NCBI RefSeq assembly: GCF_000970045.1
Contig: NZ_CP009505.1
Location: 3,620,808 to 3,684,807 of the forward strand
Reading direction: 5' to 3'
DNA length: 64,000 nt
From: Methanosarcina sp. MTP4
GTDB lineage: Archaea > Halobacteriota > Methanosarcinia > Methanosarcinales > Methanosarcinaceae
Made by a program: the position numbers and the translations under genes. Shown here in pieces: positions 37,035 to 46,886 of the stretch; position 1 is the first letter of the stretch; each line of letters starts with the position of its first letter. A model generated the notes under the pieces. That model searched no databases, was not told where the DNA came from, and saw nothing but the letters and a program-made list of their open reading frames with translations.

Positions 37035-38045
37035 TTGCTCAAAACGAAGGGATCCTCAATAAACCATAAATCCTATCTGAAATTGAGAGGGTTCAAAAAA
37101 CCCCTTGCCAGTTTAATTTTCATTCTCCTGATCCTCACTTCCGTATCAGTCGGAAATGCTCTTGCCGATACATCTGCAGCCAGCCCCGGCCAGAATGAAA
37201 ATGGCAGTGATACAACGGCACAGCAAAACAGCTCCGCAGATGAAGAGCTCGAAAATGCAGTTAAAGAAGAGGCTGATTCAGGAAAGATCGAAATCACAAC
37301 TACCCCAAATGGCTCAGAAATATACATAAATGAGATCTCCAGGGGAACAACTCCTGCCCGGCTAACCGATGTACCCCCCGGATTCTATGAAGTGTTGCTT
37401 GAGCAGGAGGGGTATGACGACGTCTTTGAGCGTGTTCTTGTTCGACCCGGAGAAACGTCTGTGATCTCGAAAAAGCTCAGCTTTAAAGAAGGGGTCTGCA
37501 GCATCTCTTCCAAACCCGGCGAGGCAAGCGTTTACCTTGATGGGAAATACAAAGGAATCACACCGGTGGTCTTCCATGCAGACGAGGGAACACACTCGTT
37601 GAAAATCAAGAAAACCGGATACGGGACGGTTTCAAAAGAAGTGAATGTTTCCTACGATGAGCCTTTCGTGCTTAAGGAAAAGCTTCACCTGAGCATTTTA
37701 GTGTACCTGGCTGCGGTCCTGATTCTGCTTGTAGGTGGCGTTTTCATAAAAAAGAAACCTGAAATTCCGGAATTCAAGGTCCCGACTGAAATCAGTTCTC
37801 TGGAAAAATACAAAAAGAAACTCGAGGCAGTTGGGAAAAGAGAAAAGAAAGAGAAAGAAAAAGAGAAAGTGTGGGAAACACACACATCCAGAGAGAAAGA
37901 AATCCCCGGCCAGGTAGATATGGAAGTAGAAGTGGAAGAGGGAGTGGAATCAGGAACTGAAGCAGAACCAGTCAAACTTGTTGAACTGGAAAAAATGTCC
38001 GAGCCAGAATTCAAGTATACCGTAAAAAAGAAAGACAAAGATTAA
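37035..38045 (+). CDS. PEGA-domain membrane protein
   Basis: 336 aa, apparent TTG start. Signal anchor KPLASLIFILLILTSVSVGN, low-complexity Asn/Gln/Ser linker, then two PEGA domains (EITTTPNGSEIYINEISRG to VLVRPGETS; SISSKPGEASVYLDGKYKG to VSYDEPF). A membrane helix (ILVYLAAVLILLVGGVFI) and a Lys/Glu-rich cytoplasmic tail with EMEVEVEE-type repeats follow. Typical archaeal envelope protein. No partner gene evident. Confidence 0.78.
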   Translation: MLKTKGSSINHKSYLKLRGFKKPLASLIFILLILTSVSVGNALADTSAASPGQNENGSDTTAQQNSSADEELENAVKEEADSGKIEITTTPNGSEIYINEISRGTTPARLTDVPPGFYEVLLEQEGYDDVFERVLVRPGETSVISKKLSFKEGVCSISSKPGEASVYLDGKYKGITPVVFHADEGTHSLKIKKTGYGTVSKEVNVSYDEPFVLKEKLHLSILVYLAAVLILLVGGVFIKKKPEIPEFKVPTEISSLEKYKKKLEAVGKREKKEKEKEKVWETHTSREKEIPGQVDMEVEVEEGVESGTEAEPVKLVELEKMSEPEFKYTVKKKDKD

Positions 38046-38104
38046 AAAGAGTAAGAAAAAAGTGAAAGAGGTAAGGAAAGAGCGAGAAAAAATTTCCTTT
38101 ACCT

Positions 38105-39289
38105 TCAGACCTCAAGCTCTTTCTCGAAGAACGCAGCCAGTCGGTCCATCCCTTCTTTTATATTTTCAAGGCTGTTGGCATAGGAAAAGCGCAAGTAGCC
38201 TTCGGCTCCGTCCCCAAAGTCAATTCCGGGGGTTACGGCAACGCCGGCTTCGTAGAGGATGCGGCGGCTAAGTTCAAGAGAGTCGTTGCTGAACTTGCGG
38301 GCATCAGCGAGGACATAAAAAGCGCCCATGGGCTCACTCCTGACGTCCAGGCCGATCTCGATGAGGCGTTTGAGCACATACTGACGGCGTACATTGTAAG
38401 TTTCAACCATCTCGGCCACGTGGTCCTGAGGGCCTTTCAGGGCAGCGACTCCGGCTTCCTGAACAAAAGCATTTGCACAGATGAAGAAGTTCTGGTGTAG
38501 TTTTTGCAGGGCGCGGACGCACTCTTTGGGACAGATGATGTAGCCAAGCCGCCACCCGGTCATGGCATAGAGCTTTGAAAAGCCGTTCAGGACAAAGGCT
38601 TTGTCCGTGTATTCCAGAATACTGTGCTCCTCTCCGCTGTAAACAAGGCCCTGGTAAATCTCGTCAGAAATAATCGGAATATTAAGCTCCTCCGCAATTT
38701 CGGCAAGCCCCCTAAGGCTTTCTGCGGACATCACGTGCCCGGTTGGGTTTGCGGGACTATTGACCAGAATGGCTTTGGTGTTAGGGCTCAGGTACTGGCG
38801 CACGGTCTCGGGTTCCAGGGCAAAGCCCTTTGTCTCGTTTGTGTAAACATAGACAGGCGTGCCGCCCAGATATTTCACGAAGTTCGGGTAGCAGGCGTAG
38901 TAAGGGTTGGACATGATCACTTCGTCCCGGCTTTCAAGCAGAGCCATGAAGACCATCAGAAGGCCCGGGCTTGTCCCGGAGGTTACGATCACCTGTTCAG
39001 GGCTCAGGTCCACTCCAAACTTTTGCCGGTAAGACTCCACAATTGCCTCCCTGAGAAAAAGGAGCCCCTGGCTGTGGGTGTACTTCGTATTCCCCCTTGC
39101 CATGGCAGCGGTAGCGGCTTCACAAATATGGGGGGCGGTGGGAAAGTCAGGCTCTCCGATTTCCAGGTGGATGATGTTTCTCCCCTCAGCTTCCAGGGCC
39201 TGGGCACTTTCCAGGACTTCCATTACATAGAAAGGAGGAATATCTTCGGATTTTTTTGATAAGATGCAATCTAATTTCTTTGAAAGCAT
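38105..39289 (-). CDS. Class I/II pyridoxal-phosphate aminotransferase
   Basis: 394 aa from the ATG at 39289 (MLSKKLDCILSKKSEDIPPF), with GAAGG 7 nt upstream; the longer frame to 39367 is not needed. PLP-binding lysine in NGFSKLYAMTGWRLGYI, substrate motif HLEIGEPDFPTAPHI, and SPANPTGHVMSAESL with SDEIYQGLVY. AspC/AAT-I type; specificity (aspartate, aromatic or branched amino acids) cannot be read from the sequence. Confidence 0.92.
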   Translation of the reverse strand: MLSKKLDCILSKKSEDIPPFYVMEVLESAQALEAEGRNIIHLEIGEPDFPTAPHICEAATAAMARGNTKYTHSQGLLFLREAIVESYRQKFGVDLSPEQVIVTSGTSPGLLMVFMALLESRDEVIMSNPYYACYPNFVKYLGGTPVYVYTNETKGFALEPETVRQYLSPNTKAILVNSPANPTGHVMSAESLRGLAEIAEELNIPIISDEIYQGLVYSGEEHSILEYTDKAFVLNGFSKLYAMTGWRLGYIICPKECVRALQKLHQNFFICANAFVQEAGVAALKGPQDHVAEMVETYNVRRQYVLKRLIEIGLDVRSEPMGAFYVLADARKFSNDSLELSRRILYEAGVAVTPGIDFGDGAEGYLRFSYANSLENIKEGMDRLAAFFEKELEV

Positions 39290-39367
39290 AGAAAACCTTC
39301 TGAAAAGCATTATAAGAGGGATATATGTAAAAGCGACTGATGTATCTGAATTTGCGTATGTTCTCAA

Positions 39368-39666
39368 GATTTATATATTCTGTGGATAGGCAATTTATGT
39401 TCCGTAGGTAAAAAGGAAAAAATAACCTTAAAGGTAAAACATTCAGAATGGTAAAAAATCCCGGATGTCAAAATATTCTGAATGGAAAAAGATCCTGCAG
39501 GCAAAATACAAAAAGAGGAAAGAAAAAAGGAAAAAAATAAAGATCAGGGCTTCCAGCACAAGTTAAATGACCAGGCCCTGTAATCATGCACTGAGTAAGA
39601 CCATTCCTCTGGCATGATAATCTCCTGAACATGAGCTTCCTTGAGAGTGTCCAGTCCTGAGAATGG
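39368..39666. other. Intergenic region
   Basis: No gene seen; includes the probable upstream promoter of the aminotransferase. Confidence 0.35.
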
Positions 39667-40296
39667 TCAATCTTTGGGCATGATCTTTTCAATTACTTCA
39701 ACATCCGGCCTATCCCAACCGTGTTCCTCGAGAACTTTTGAAAAATCCCTCTGGAAAGCCTGGAATTTTACCACGTTTTCAGGGATAACGTTCAGGTACT
39801 CGTAATCCCCGTAAGCTCCCGTAAAGAAGGAACAGACAGTCTCATCAAACTGCTCCTCAATCCGCTGGGGATACCAGAAGCCGTACTGGGAAAGTAAAAC
39901 AAGGTTCGGATCAGGAATCGGTGTCCCGTTAGAATAACTGTAAAGCCCCACAAAAATCTCCTCCCCGTTTTTTGCGGCTACGAATTTTTTCGAAAACCCG
40001 GGTTTTCCGAGTTTCAGAAACCATTCCCCTTTAAGCAGGTCTTCAAGCTTTTTGACCAGTCCATGGGCCCTCAGGATCTTTTCGGTCAGCTGCTGAATTT
40101 CCAGAATAATGGATTTACGCTGCTCTTCAGGCATATCAAGACAGGACTTGCAGAACTCTTCCCCTCCTGGCTTCAGGGGTTCCGGTTTATCTCCACCCAT
40201 TTCCGGACCTTTTGCGCCTTTTTCAGGCGCCTCTTTCTGCGCAGAATGAACTGCCACCTCTACTCCCCCCAATTTAATCTCAGGCTCTTTTACCAC
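39667..40296 (-). CDS. Hypothetical protein, unknown family
   Basis: 209 aa. The N-terminal 45 residues are Glu/Lys/Pro/Gly-rich; FCKSCLDMPEEQRKSIILEI follows, with a possible Cys pair, then an alpha-beta domain around residues 95-200 (SNGTPIPDPNLVLLSQYGFW, SFFTGAYGDYEYLNVIPENV). The phrase PIPDPNLVLL weakly recalls DUF6908-type domains; not strong enough to name. Single gene. Confidence 0.6.
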   Translation of the reverse strand: MVKEPEIKLGGVEVAVHSAQKEAPEKGAKGPEMGGDKPEPLKPGGEEFCKSCLDMPEEQRKSIILEIQQLTEKILRAHGLVKKLEDLLKGEWFLKLGKPGFSKKFVAAKNGEEIFVGLYSYSNGTPIPDPNLVLLSQYGFWYPQRIEEQFDETVCSFFTGAYGDYEYLNVIPENVVKFQAFQRDFSKVLEEHGWDRPDVEVIEKIMPKD

Positions 40297-40482
40297 TGTG
40301 TAAGCACCCCCAATATAACATAGGGCGGGAATCCTATAAATATTGGGGAGCCTTAAACGGCTTATTCTGAAAATTTTTTAACTCCGAAGGTGGGAAGTCC
40401 CCTTCCTCGATTCCTAAGGAGGCAGGGAGAGGTAGTTCACCAGGTTCTTTTTGACCCGGTTCTAAGTTCCCCCTTTACAGCC

Positions 40483-41166
40483 TTAACCATTGGAAACTCT
40501 CGTTCCCCTGGAATCACCTGAATCCGAGAGACTGTCCTCAACATCAGATGAAAGCCACCTGACCCCAAGGTACACAAAGGGAGTATCGAGCAGAGCAAAG
40601 ACAACTTTAAGGACCCAGTAAGGCATAGCCATGGAGAAAACAAAGGCAGCGCCCATTTCCGGGGTCTGGTGGTAGAAAGCGACAAACATGAACACCAGGG
40701 AATCGATCAACTGGGAAACGATCGTTGAGAGGTTGTTCCTGAGCCAGAGATGCTTTCCGTTTGTCTTTTGTTTCCAGAAGTTGAAAGCCCAGAGATCGTG
40801 GTACTGGCCTATGAGAAAAGCCATAAGACTTGCCACTATCAGCCGCAGGGAACTTGAAAAAACATTGTTGAAAGCTTCATTGCTCGTATACTGGGCAGCA
40901 GGTGGAAAATTAGTACTGAAAAAGACAAAAAACACTGCGATGCAAAGGGCCAGGAATCCGGCATGCACGAAAACCCTGGTGACTTCCTTTCCTTTAACCT
41001 CTTCCACAATATCCGTGATGAGGAAAGTCACGGGGTATCCGAAAAAGCCAACTGAGGTTATAATGCCAAATACACTGATCAACTTGCTCCCAAGGATGTT
41101 TCCAAGGAGCAGGGAACTGATAAAAACCGTAAGCAAAAGCTGCAATTTGTAATCTATGGATTTCAT
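40483..41166 (-). CDS. Queuosine/archaeosine precursor transporter (VUT/QPT family)
   Basis: 227 aa, six membrane helices. Family features: LQLLLTVFISSLLLGNILGS near the start, FGYPVTFLITDIVEEVKGKE (conserved Asp-Ile-x-Glu), FLIGQYHDLWAFNFWKQKTN and RNNLSTIVSQLIDSLVFMF. Members (YhhQ, COG1738) import preQ0/preQ1; in an archaeon the likely use is archaeosine synthesis, an inference. No tRNA-modification gene adjacent. Confidence 0.88.
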   Translation of the reverse strand: MKSIDYKLQLLLTVFISSLLLGNILGSKLISVFGIITSVGFFGYPVTFLITDIVEEVKGKEVTRVFVHAGFLALCIAVFFVFFSTNFPPAAQYTSNEAFNNVFSSSLRLIVASLMAFLIGQYHDLWAFNFWKQKTNGKHLWLRNNLSTIVSQLIDSLVFMFVAFYHQTPEMGAAFVFSMAMPYWVLKVVFALLDTPFVYLGVRWLSSDVEDSLSDSGDSRGTRVSNG

Positions 41167-41204
41167 GATTTCTCGGGTTTGGGGTTTTTGGTGGTTAGGG
41201 TTAT

Positions 41205-41262
41205 GAGTTTAGAGTTATAGGGTTTAGAGTTATAGGGTTTAGAGTTATAGGGTTTCTGGGAT
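41205..41262. repeat. 15-bp tandem repeat, 3-4 copies
   Basis: GGGTTTAGAGTTATA is repeated upstream of the transporter gene, flanked by related G/T-rich sequence. Confidence 0.8.
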
Positions 41263-41338
41263 TTCTGTTTATTAGTATGTACAGCAATTAAGTCCCGCCG
41301 GGTTAACCACTGAGAATAAACAAATCTGGCTATTGAAA

Positions 41339-42184
41339 TTAGCTGAAGCGTTCAGCCCTCATGAAGAGGTTTTCGGGAGACCGGTCCACCTCGTCGCATA
41401 TGATCCTGTGAGGGACTGTGGTGGGCAGGATAGACTGTGCCTGGTTGTCCGTCCCACGGAGCCCCCAGGTCTCGTCCGTAAGCAGGAAGTAAGAATTTTC
41501 AAGCCTGACCCCTTTTACTTCAAGATCGGAGCGGATTTCAGGGTCAGAGAGGTCTTTACGGATTTGTTCGGCGGCCCGGACCTGAGTTCCCGGACCACCC
41601 TTTTTTATCGGATAAAGCCTGTCATCGGAAAGAATCTTTTTAAAGGAACGGATGACCAGCCTGTAGCAGGTCTTCTTATTCGTTGATTCTTCCGGCACCT
41701 TCTCCAGGTAGAAAACGCTGCGCTCGTTTCGAGCAATGTCGGAAAGGATATCTTCCCGCCTCGAAAAAGATTCAACTTCAAAGGATAGGACATCCAGGAA
41801 AAATACAGGAAACTTTTTGGAGAGGCTATCTGCTGTTGCCTGATGAACCTTTTCCCGGGGAATATATTCAAAATTGAGGCTGACTCCGGAACCCGGGAAT
41901 TCCTTTTCGATTTCAACCCGTTTAGCCTGAAAAGCCCTTACTGCTTCCGTAGAATCGTTGTAAATGAAGATTTCTTTATCAGTTCCACAAAAAATCCTGG
42001 CAAGAGACACGGCAAAATCCAGGGCATCAAGCTCGCATTCAAGGTTATTTTCAGGGCTTGCGGGAACCCTTGTGGTGGACTGGTGGATCTGCCTGCCACC
42101 TCTGAGAACCGTGCAGCCGATATAGGAGTCTTCATTTTCGTTGTAGGAAGAATCACAATAGATTTCAAGCATAATTGTCTTCAC
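41339..42184 (-). CDS. RNase H-fold protein with extra C-terminal domain
   Basis: 281 aa. The N-terminal 150 residues resemble an RNase HI fold: strand with LEIYCDSSYNE (Asp11), helix Glu in NNLECELDALDFA, and EIFIYNDSTEAVRAF (Asp), i.e. the Asp-Glu-Asp carboxylates. EKVHQATADSLSKKF adds a conserved-looking His. The C-terminal 130 residues (from about FFLDVLSFEVESFSRREDIL) have no recognised fold. May be an inactive or specialised RNase H. Start could be the ATG four codons downstream. Confidence 0.65.
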   Translation of the reverse strand: MKTIMLEIYCDSSYNENEDSYIGCTVLRGGRQIHQSTTRVPASPENNLECELDALDFAVSLARIFCGTDKEIFIYNDSTEAVRAFQAKRVEIEKEFPGSGVSLNFEYIPREKVHQATADSLSKKFPVFFLDVLSFEVESFSRREDILSDIARNERSVFYLEKVPEESTNKKTCYRLVIRSFKKILSDDRLYPIKKGGPGTQVRAAEQIRKDLSDPEIRSDLEVKGVRLENSYFLLTDETWGLRGTDNQAQSILPTTVPHRIICDEVDRSPENLFMRAERFS

Positions 42185-42407
42185 CTTTTCAATAAGAAGA
42201 AATCCCCATGACAGGTGGGAAATCCCAAAGATTGCAGTATTCAGGATATTGTAATCATATAATGAATAAGAGATAAAATATGATCTTACAAAAGTATTGT
42301 GATGGAGAAGTGAAAGATAGCGAAAAGAGAAATCATGCGCTGAGAAAATAGAGGGATGAAAAGGGAATAAAGACGTATAAAATGGGTTTGGGGATTACCG
42401 GAAAAAG

Positions 42408-42482
42408 TAAGTTTTTAAAGGCAAGTTTTTAAAGGCAAGTTTTTAAAGGCAAGTTTTTAAAGGCAAGTTTTAAAAAGCAAGC
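42408..42482. repeat. 14-bp tandem repeat, about 5 copies
   Basis: AAGTTTTTAAAGGC repeated four times head to tail and then degenerating (AAGTTTTAAAAAGC), about 70 bases before the DUF362 gene. Confidence 0.9.
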
Positions 42483-42548
42483 TTTTGAGAATAAGTTTTT
42501 GAAGTAGAGAAGACAACATAAAAATAAATAATACCAATTTTTGCAAAC

Positions 42549-43670
42549 ATGAGTAAAGTCTCCATAGTCCGCTGCCCTGATTATTCCAATGCAAAAAAAG
42601 CCATAGTTGAAGCTGTAGACCTCGTAGGTGGGCTGGGCGATATAATTTCCCCCGGAGACCAGGTGCTCCTGAAACCGAACATCCTTACAGCAAGCCCTCC
42701 GGAAGCGGCTGTCACTACCCACCCCACAATAGTAGCCGCAATGTGCGAATTAGTGTACGAGGCAGGTGGAGTTCCGGTAGTCGGAGACGGAGCAGGAATC
42801 TCCAGGCCCGGAGCGACTGCAAAAGCCCTGAAAGCCTCGGGGATCGAAGAAGCAGCCCTAAAATCCGGAGCCGAAATAGTTAATTTTGAAACCGCAGGTT
42901 TTACAAAGGTGAAGGTCCCGGATCCTCTGCAGTTCTCGGAACTCTACCTGGCAAAACCGGTCCTTGAAGCCGATGTTGTCATCTCCCTCCCGAAACTCAA
43001 GACTCACGAACTTACCTATTATACAGGGGCAGTCAAGAACTTTTTTGGGGCGCTTCCCCTGAACACACGAAAAGAAGCACACTTCCTTGGCAAACGGGAC
43101 CTTTTCGGGGAAGCTGTTGCAGACATTTACTCGATCATCAAACCCCGGTTTGCAGTTATGGACGGAATCCTGGGGATGGAAGGAAAAGGTCCTTCCCATG
43201 GAAAAACCGTAAATTCAGGCGTGGTTCTGGCAAGCTCCGACTGCGTAGCCCTTGACATCATAGCCGCAGAAATGATCGGTTTTGACCCCATTCAAATCCC
43301 CACAACCGCCGGAGCCCTCAAAAAAGGATTCGGGAACCACTGCCCCCTTGTGGTGGGAACCCCGCTAAAAGAAGTGAAAATGAAATTCAAACCTTCGAGC
43401 GGTGGTATCAGCACAGCCCCCCCTTTCCTTACCCGCCATTTCGGAAAACTCTTCACCATCCGGCCCCGGATCAATCAGGAAAAATGTATCCGCTGTGGGG
43501 CCTGCTACCTTAACTGCTCTCCGCAGGCTGTGGAGAAGCTGACAGACGGAAGCTACCGGATCAACCCAGAAAAATGCATCCTCTGTTACTGCTGCAGAGA
43601 ACTTTGCCCGAATGACGCGGTGGACATGAAAAAGTCACTTATGGCAAGGGTATTGACCAGCGAGCACTGA
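42549..43670 (+). CDS. DUF362 iron-sulfur protein
   Basis: 373 aa. N-terminal DUF362 domain (KVSIVRCPDYSNAKKAIVEA, VLLKPNILTASPPEAAVTTH, SLPKLKTHELTYYTGAVKNF, HGKTVNSGVVLASSDCVALD) and a C-terminal two-cluster ferredoxin domain (CIRCGACYLNCSP and CILCYCCRELCPND). Usual domain order and length for archaeal members. Role unknown, presumably redox. Single gene. Confidence 0.9.
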   Translation: MSKVSIVRCPDYSNAKKAIVEAVDLVGGLGDIISPGDQVLLKPNILTASPPEAAVTTHPTIVAAMCELVYEAGGVPVVGDGAGISRPGATAKALKASGIEEAALKSGAEIVNFETAGFTKVKVPDPLQFSELYLAKPVLEADVVISLPKLKTHELTYYTGAVKNFFGALPLNTRKEAHFLGKRDLFGEAVADIYSIIKPRFAVMDGILGMEGKGPSHGKTVNSGVVLASSDCVALDIIAAEMIGFDPIQIPTTAGALKKGFGNHCPLVVGTPLKEVKMKFKPSSGGISTAPPFLTRHFGKLFTIRPRINQEKCIRCGACYLNCSPQAVEKLTDGSYRINPEKCILCYCCRELCPNDAVDMKKSLMARVLTSEH

Positions 43671-43929
43671 CAGGACTAAACTATCAGAGAGAATAACTAA
43701 TCTGTTTTTATTGCCCAGTTTTGCGGGATTTAGAATTTAACAAAGCAATCAAATTTCATGGATTTTATCAAACAAAACTACAGCTAATCGGATAAAACCT
43801 GGACCTGCAGTGAAAAATGCGAAAAACGATTCACAGCAATTATCCAACCCTCTTTTTGCAACCTGCAAATAATTAATACAACCCCTCTTACAGCAAATTT
43901 ATGTACAATTATGACATAATAAAAAAATC

Positions 43930-45234
43930 ATGCCTGAACTGGTGGAAATTCTCACCGATTCAAACCCCTGGTGGGCGAACAGGGAATTTAAAAAGGGTAT
44001 CAAGAGAGAGAAGTATGTTACAAAAATAATGGAGTTTCTGGAAGACGGCGAACTCGTTGTCCTGGACGGGATCAGACATTCGGGAAAAACGACCCTGCTG
44101 TACCAGACTGTCCGGGAACTGATGGAAGCGGAGAAAATCTCCCCGGAAAAAATTCTTTTTGTCGACTTTGAAAACCCCACGTTTGCTTTTCTTGAAAATC
44201 CCCTGAGAAATGTCCTGGAAACGTATAAAAGGGACATTTGCAGCGAAAAAGGCACCGTCCTGATATTTGATGAAATCCAAAACATGCAGGGATGGGAAGA
44301 GGAAATCCAGGTGCTGCAAGGCAAAAAAGAGTGCATGATCATCCTTTCAGTCTCTTCGGCCCGGTTATTTGAATGCAAACTCTCAGCCCTCATGGGGAGA
44401 GGAAGCTACCGGAAAGTCCCCATATATCCCCTCGACTTTTCCGAATACCTTCTTTTCAGGGGGTTTCCCCTTGAAGAGTCCCTGAAAAACCCGGAAGCTC
44501 TGGAAGAAAGCAAGTACAGGATAATGAACCTGCTGAAAGTTTACCTGCATGAAGGGGGCTTTTCCCAGGTTGCCCTTGAAAAGGACGAAAACCTCAAAAC
44601 CGAACACCTGCTGGCATACTTTGACAGTATCATGTACAGGGACATTGTCCTCCAGAATGAAGTAAGAAATGCCAGGGTACTGCAGGAACTTGTCCACCAC
44701 TTCCTGGCCAATTTCACTGCACCTTACTCATACAGAAAACTTGGCAGGTCCCTTAAGCTGGATTTTTCCACCCTGAAAGAATATATCTACTATGCCGAAC
44801 AGGCGAAACTCCTTTTAGAGGCTCAGCACTTCAGCCCTTCCGGAAAAGTCGGAGGGAGAAAAAACAAAAAAATATACTGTATCGATAATGGACTCAGGAA
44901 TGCCGCGGGCTTCATAAGCTCGGAGTCTGAAGGGAAGCTTGCCGAAAACCTTGTTTTCATGGAACTTCAGCGCAAGGGGTATGAACCATCTTACTGGGAA
45001 GGCAGCAGGGGAGAAGTTAAGTTTGTCATCAGAAGAGAAAACGGTTCCCTTTGCGCAATAAACGTATCCTACAAAGACAGGCCCGAACAAGCTGAGACAA
45101 AAGCCCTGCTTGGATTTGCAAAGACATTCGGCCCGGCAGTTAAAGAACTGGTCCTGATTACAAAAGATATTGAAAAAGAAAATGAAGGAATCAGGCACCT
45201 CCCACTCTGGAAGTGGTTACTTAGAATAGAATAA
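43930..45234 (+). CDS. AAA+ ATPase of the DUF4143/archaeal-ATPase type
   Basis: 434 aa. Walker A VLDGIRHSGKTTLLYQ (about residues 44-59), Walker B TVLIFDEIQNMQGWEEE, sensor region MIILSVSSARLF and arginine-finger area GRGSYRKVPIYPLDFSEYLL. The C-terminal DUF4143 domain has a winged helix (YSYRKLGRSLKLDFSTLKEY) and a nuclease-like core (GKLAENLVFMELQRKGYE, YWEGSRGEVKFVIRRENG), where Glu-Val-Lys stands where restriction-like folds have D/E-x-K. Common in archaea; function not established. Confidence 0.9.
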   Translation: MPELVEILTDSNPWWANREFKKGIKREKYVTKIMEFLEDGELVVLDGIRHSGKTTLLYQTVRELMEAEKISPEKILFVDFENPTFAFLENPLRNVLETYKRDICSEKGTVLIFDEIQNMQGWEEEIQVLQGKKECMIILSVSSARLFECKLSALMGRGSYRKVPIYPLDFSEYLLFRGFPLEESLKNPEALEESKYRIMNLLKVYLHEGGFSQVALEKDENLKTEHLLAYFDSIMYRDIVLQNEVRNARVLQELVHHFLANFTAPYSYRKLGRSLKLDFSTLKEYIYYAEQAKLLLEAQHFSPSGKVGGRKNKKIYCIDNGLRNAAGFISSESEGKLAENLVFMELQRKGYEPSYWEGSRGEVKFVIRRENGSLCAINVSYKDRPEQAETKALLGFAKTFGPAVKELVLITKDIEKENEGIRHLPLWKWLLRIE

Positions 45235-45491
45235 TAAATTAGAAAATATAAATATGTTAAAAACTTACAGAAGAGAGGGATTCGATTCCGAAAAAAGTCG
45301 AAATTCCGGCAATCAGATTATAATATTTTTCATTTTAAGTAGAATGAAAGCCCTTTTATCCCATAAGGCTAAAAATATGTATAAAAAGCGGTCTTTTAAT
45401 AGAATAAAATCCCAATGAATATATAAATATAATTGTATATTATGATGGTCGTCGGCTATTGCTATGACCGTATACCATCACAGGTGATAAT

Positions 45492-45704
45492 ATGCTCTAT
45501 ATTGATACAGATTACGCCCCTGAAACATGCTCCCTTTGCAAAGGGGCAGGGCATACGGGAAGCAGGATCTGTGAAGCCTGCGGGGGAAGTGGCACGGTTC
45601 TGGTTGCACAGCCGGCAAGAAACTGTCCTCTCTGCGGTGGAGCGGGATACCTGGGCACCGATATCTGCAGGGCCTGCGGAGGAAGCGGTTGGGCACTGTA
45701 TTGA
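45492..45704 (+). CDS. Small DnaJ-type zinc-finger protein
   Basis: 70 aa made of four CxxCxGxG-like units: CSLCKGAG, CEACGGSG, CPLCGGAG and CRACGGSG. This is the cysteine-rich zinc domain of DnaJ without J or C-terminal domains. ATG preceded by CAGGTGAT. Probably binds two zinc ions; possibly chaperone-like or RNA-binding. Confidence 0.85.
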   Translation: MLYIDTDYAPETCSLCKGAGHTGSRICEACGGSGTVLVAQPARNCPLCGGAGYLGTDICRACGGSGWALY

Positions 45705-45717
45705 AGAAGCCCATTAA

Positions 45718-46114
45718 AGAAAAAAAACCCAACTTTTTGAAAAATAAAGATTACCCATACCGGGAGGTATGCTCCCGGTTAAGGAGATGACCGAAGGAAG
45801 AAGTAAAGAAAGAAAAACTATAGAAGAGGAGATAGAAAAAGGAATAGATGTAGAAAAAAATAACAGAAGTTGAAATGGAAAAAAAGACAGAAGTGGAAAT
45901 GGAAAAAAAGACAGAAGTAAAAATAGAAAAAAATGATAGAAGTAGAAATAGGAAAAGGAATAGAGAGGGGATAGAAAGAAGAGGAATTTAAAAACAAATA
46001 TTTTTTAGTTAAAGATGGACCCGGCAGAACTACATTAGTCACACGTAACAGGCAGGAAGCCTTTTTTTGCTTTAGCGTGAGATAGTTGGCAGTTACCGAA
46101 TGATTGGGCATTAA
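45718..46114. other. Purine-rich intergenic region
   Basis: No gene seen. 45850-45970 has imperfect 24-bp repeats of GACAGAAGTGGAAATGGAAA. Confidence 0.5.
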
Positions 46115-46780
46115 TCAGGATTTTTCATTTTTAATATCATCTCCGCTTTCAGAAACGTACCCTTCAGTTTCCAGTTCCACCTGCCTTTCCAGAATCTCCT
46201 TCTTCCGCCCCACAGGAAGGCAGTCAAAACAGGTCTCGTACCGCAAGGACTTGTATTTTTTTCTGCACACCGGACAGAGGTCCATCCCCTTCAAGCTTGC
46301 GAAATGACAGCGCCGGCAGAGGACAACCACATTTTCCAGAGACTCGCATTCTTCCCTGGCTTTTTCTATTTCCTCTTCGATCAACTCTTTAATCCGGTTT
46401 TCTTCAAGCCATTCATTGTAGAGCTTTTTGAAATTGCCTTCCTGAACGTCTTTAATAAGGACTTCTTTGTACTGCTCTTCAAGGTCACTATGATCAGGTT
46501 CGGCTCTGTGCACTGTTGCTGCTTTGTGCCAGTTGGGATGGCTTTTGTGCCGGTGCTTGCCAGTAGGGATGAGCTCGAATTTCTGATACTTCTGCCTGTA
46601 GATTTCCCTGAACTGCTCGTAGGCGATGCCGTAAATCTCTGAACGTATCCGGCCAGGCGAGCTGGAGACTGCCTGCGGGTTGTGCAAGCACAGATTTTCT
46701 GAAGAGCCACACCAGGCACAGGTTTTTTCTTTGAGGAATTCAGCCCTTTTTTCCTTCCACTCTTTTGAGTTTCGCTTCAT
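46115..46780 (-). CDS. HNH-endonuclease-like zinc protein
   Basis: 221 aa. Starts with KEKRAEFLKEKTCAWCGSSE and LCLHNPQ, an HNH-type entry with one Cys pair; a second pair CRRCHFASLKG follows NVVV after about 120 residues, consistent with the Cys-His end of an HNH domain with a long insert. A further zinc ribbon (CPVCRKKYKSLRYETCFDC) closes the fold. Nuclease activity is not certain. Confidence 0.68.
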   Translation of the reverse strand: MKRNSKEWKEKRAEFLKEKTCAWCGSSENLCLHNPQAVSSSPGRIRSEIYGIAYEQFREIYRQKYQKFELIPTGKHRHKSHPNWHKAATVHRAEPDHSDLEEQYKEVLIKDVQEGNFKKLYNEWLEENRIKELIEEEIEKAREECESLENVVVLCRRCHFASLKGMDLCPVCRKKYKSLRYETCFDCLPVGRKKEILERQVELETEGYVSESGDDIKNEKS

Positions 46781-46886
46781 GGAAATACCAAAATTCTTTT
46801 CAAGAACTGGTTCTTAACGCACAGCATGTTTTATAAGTCAGGGGAAATAAATGTGATTAAAAGACTTACAAGGGGGAAGGAGTGCG

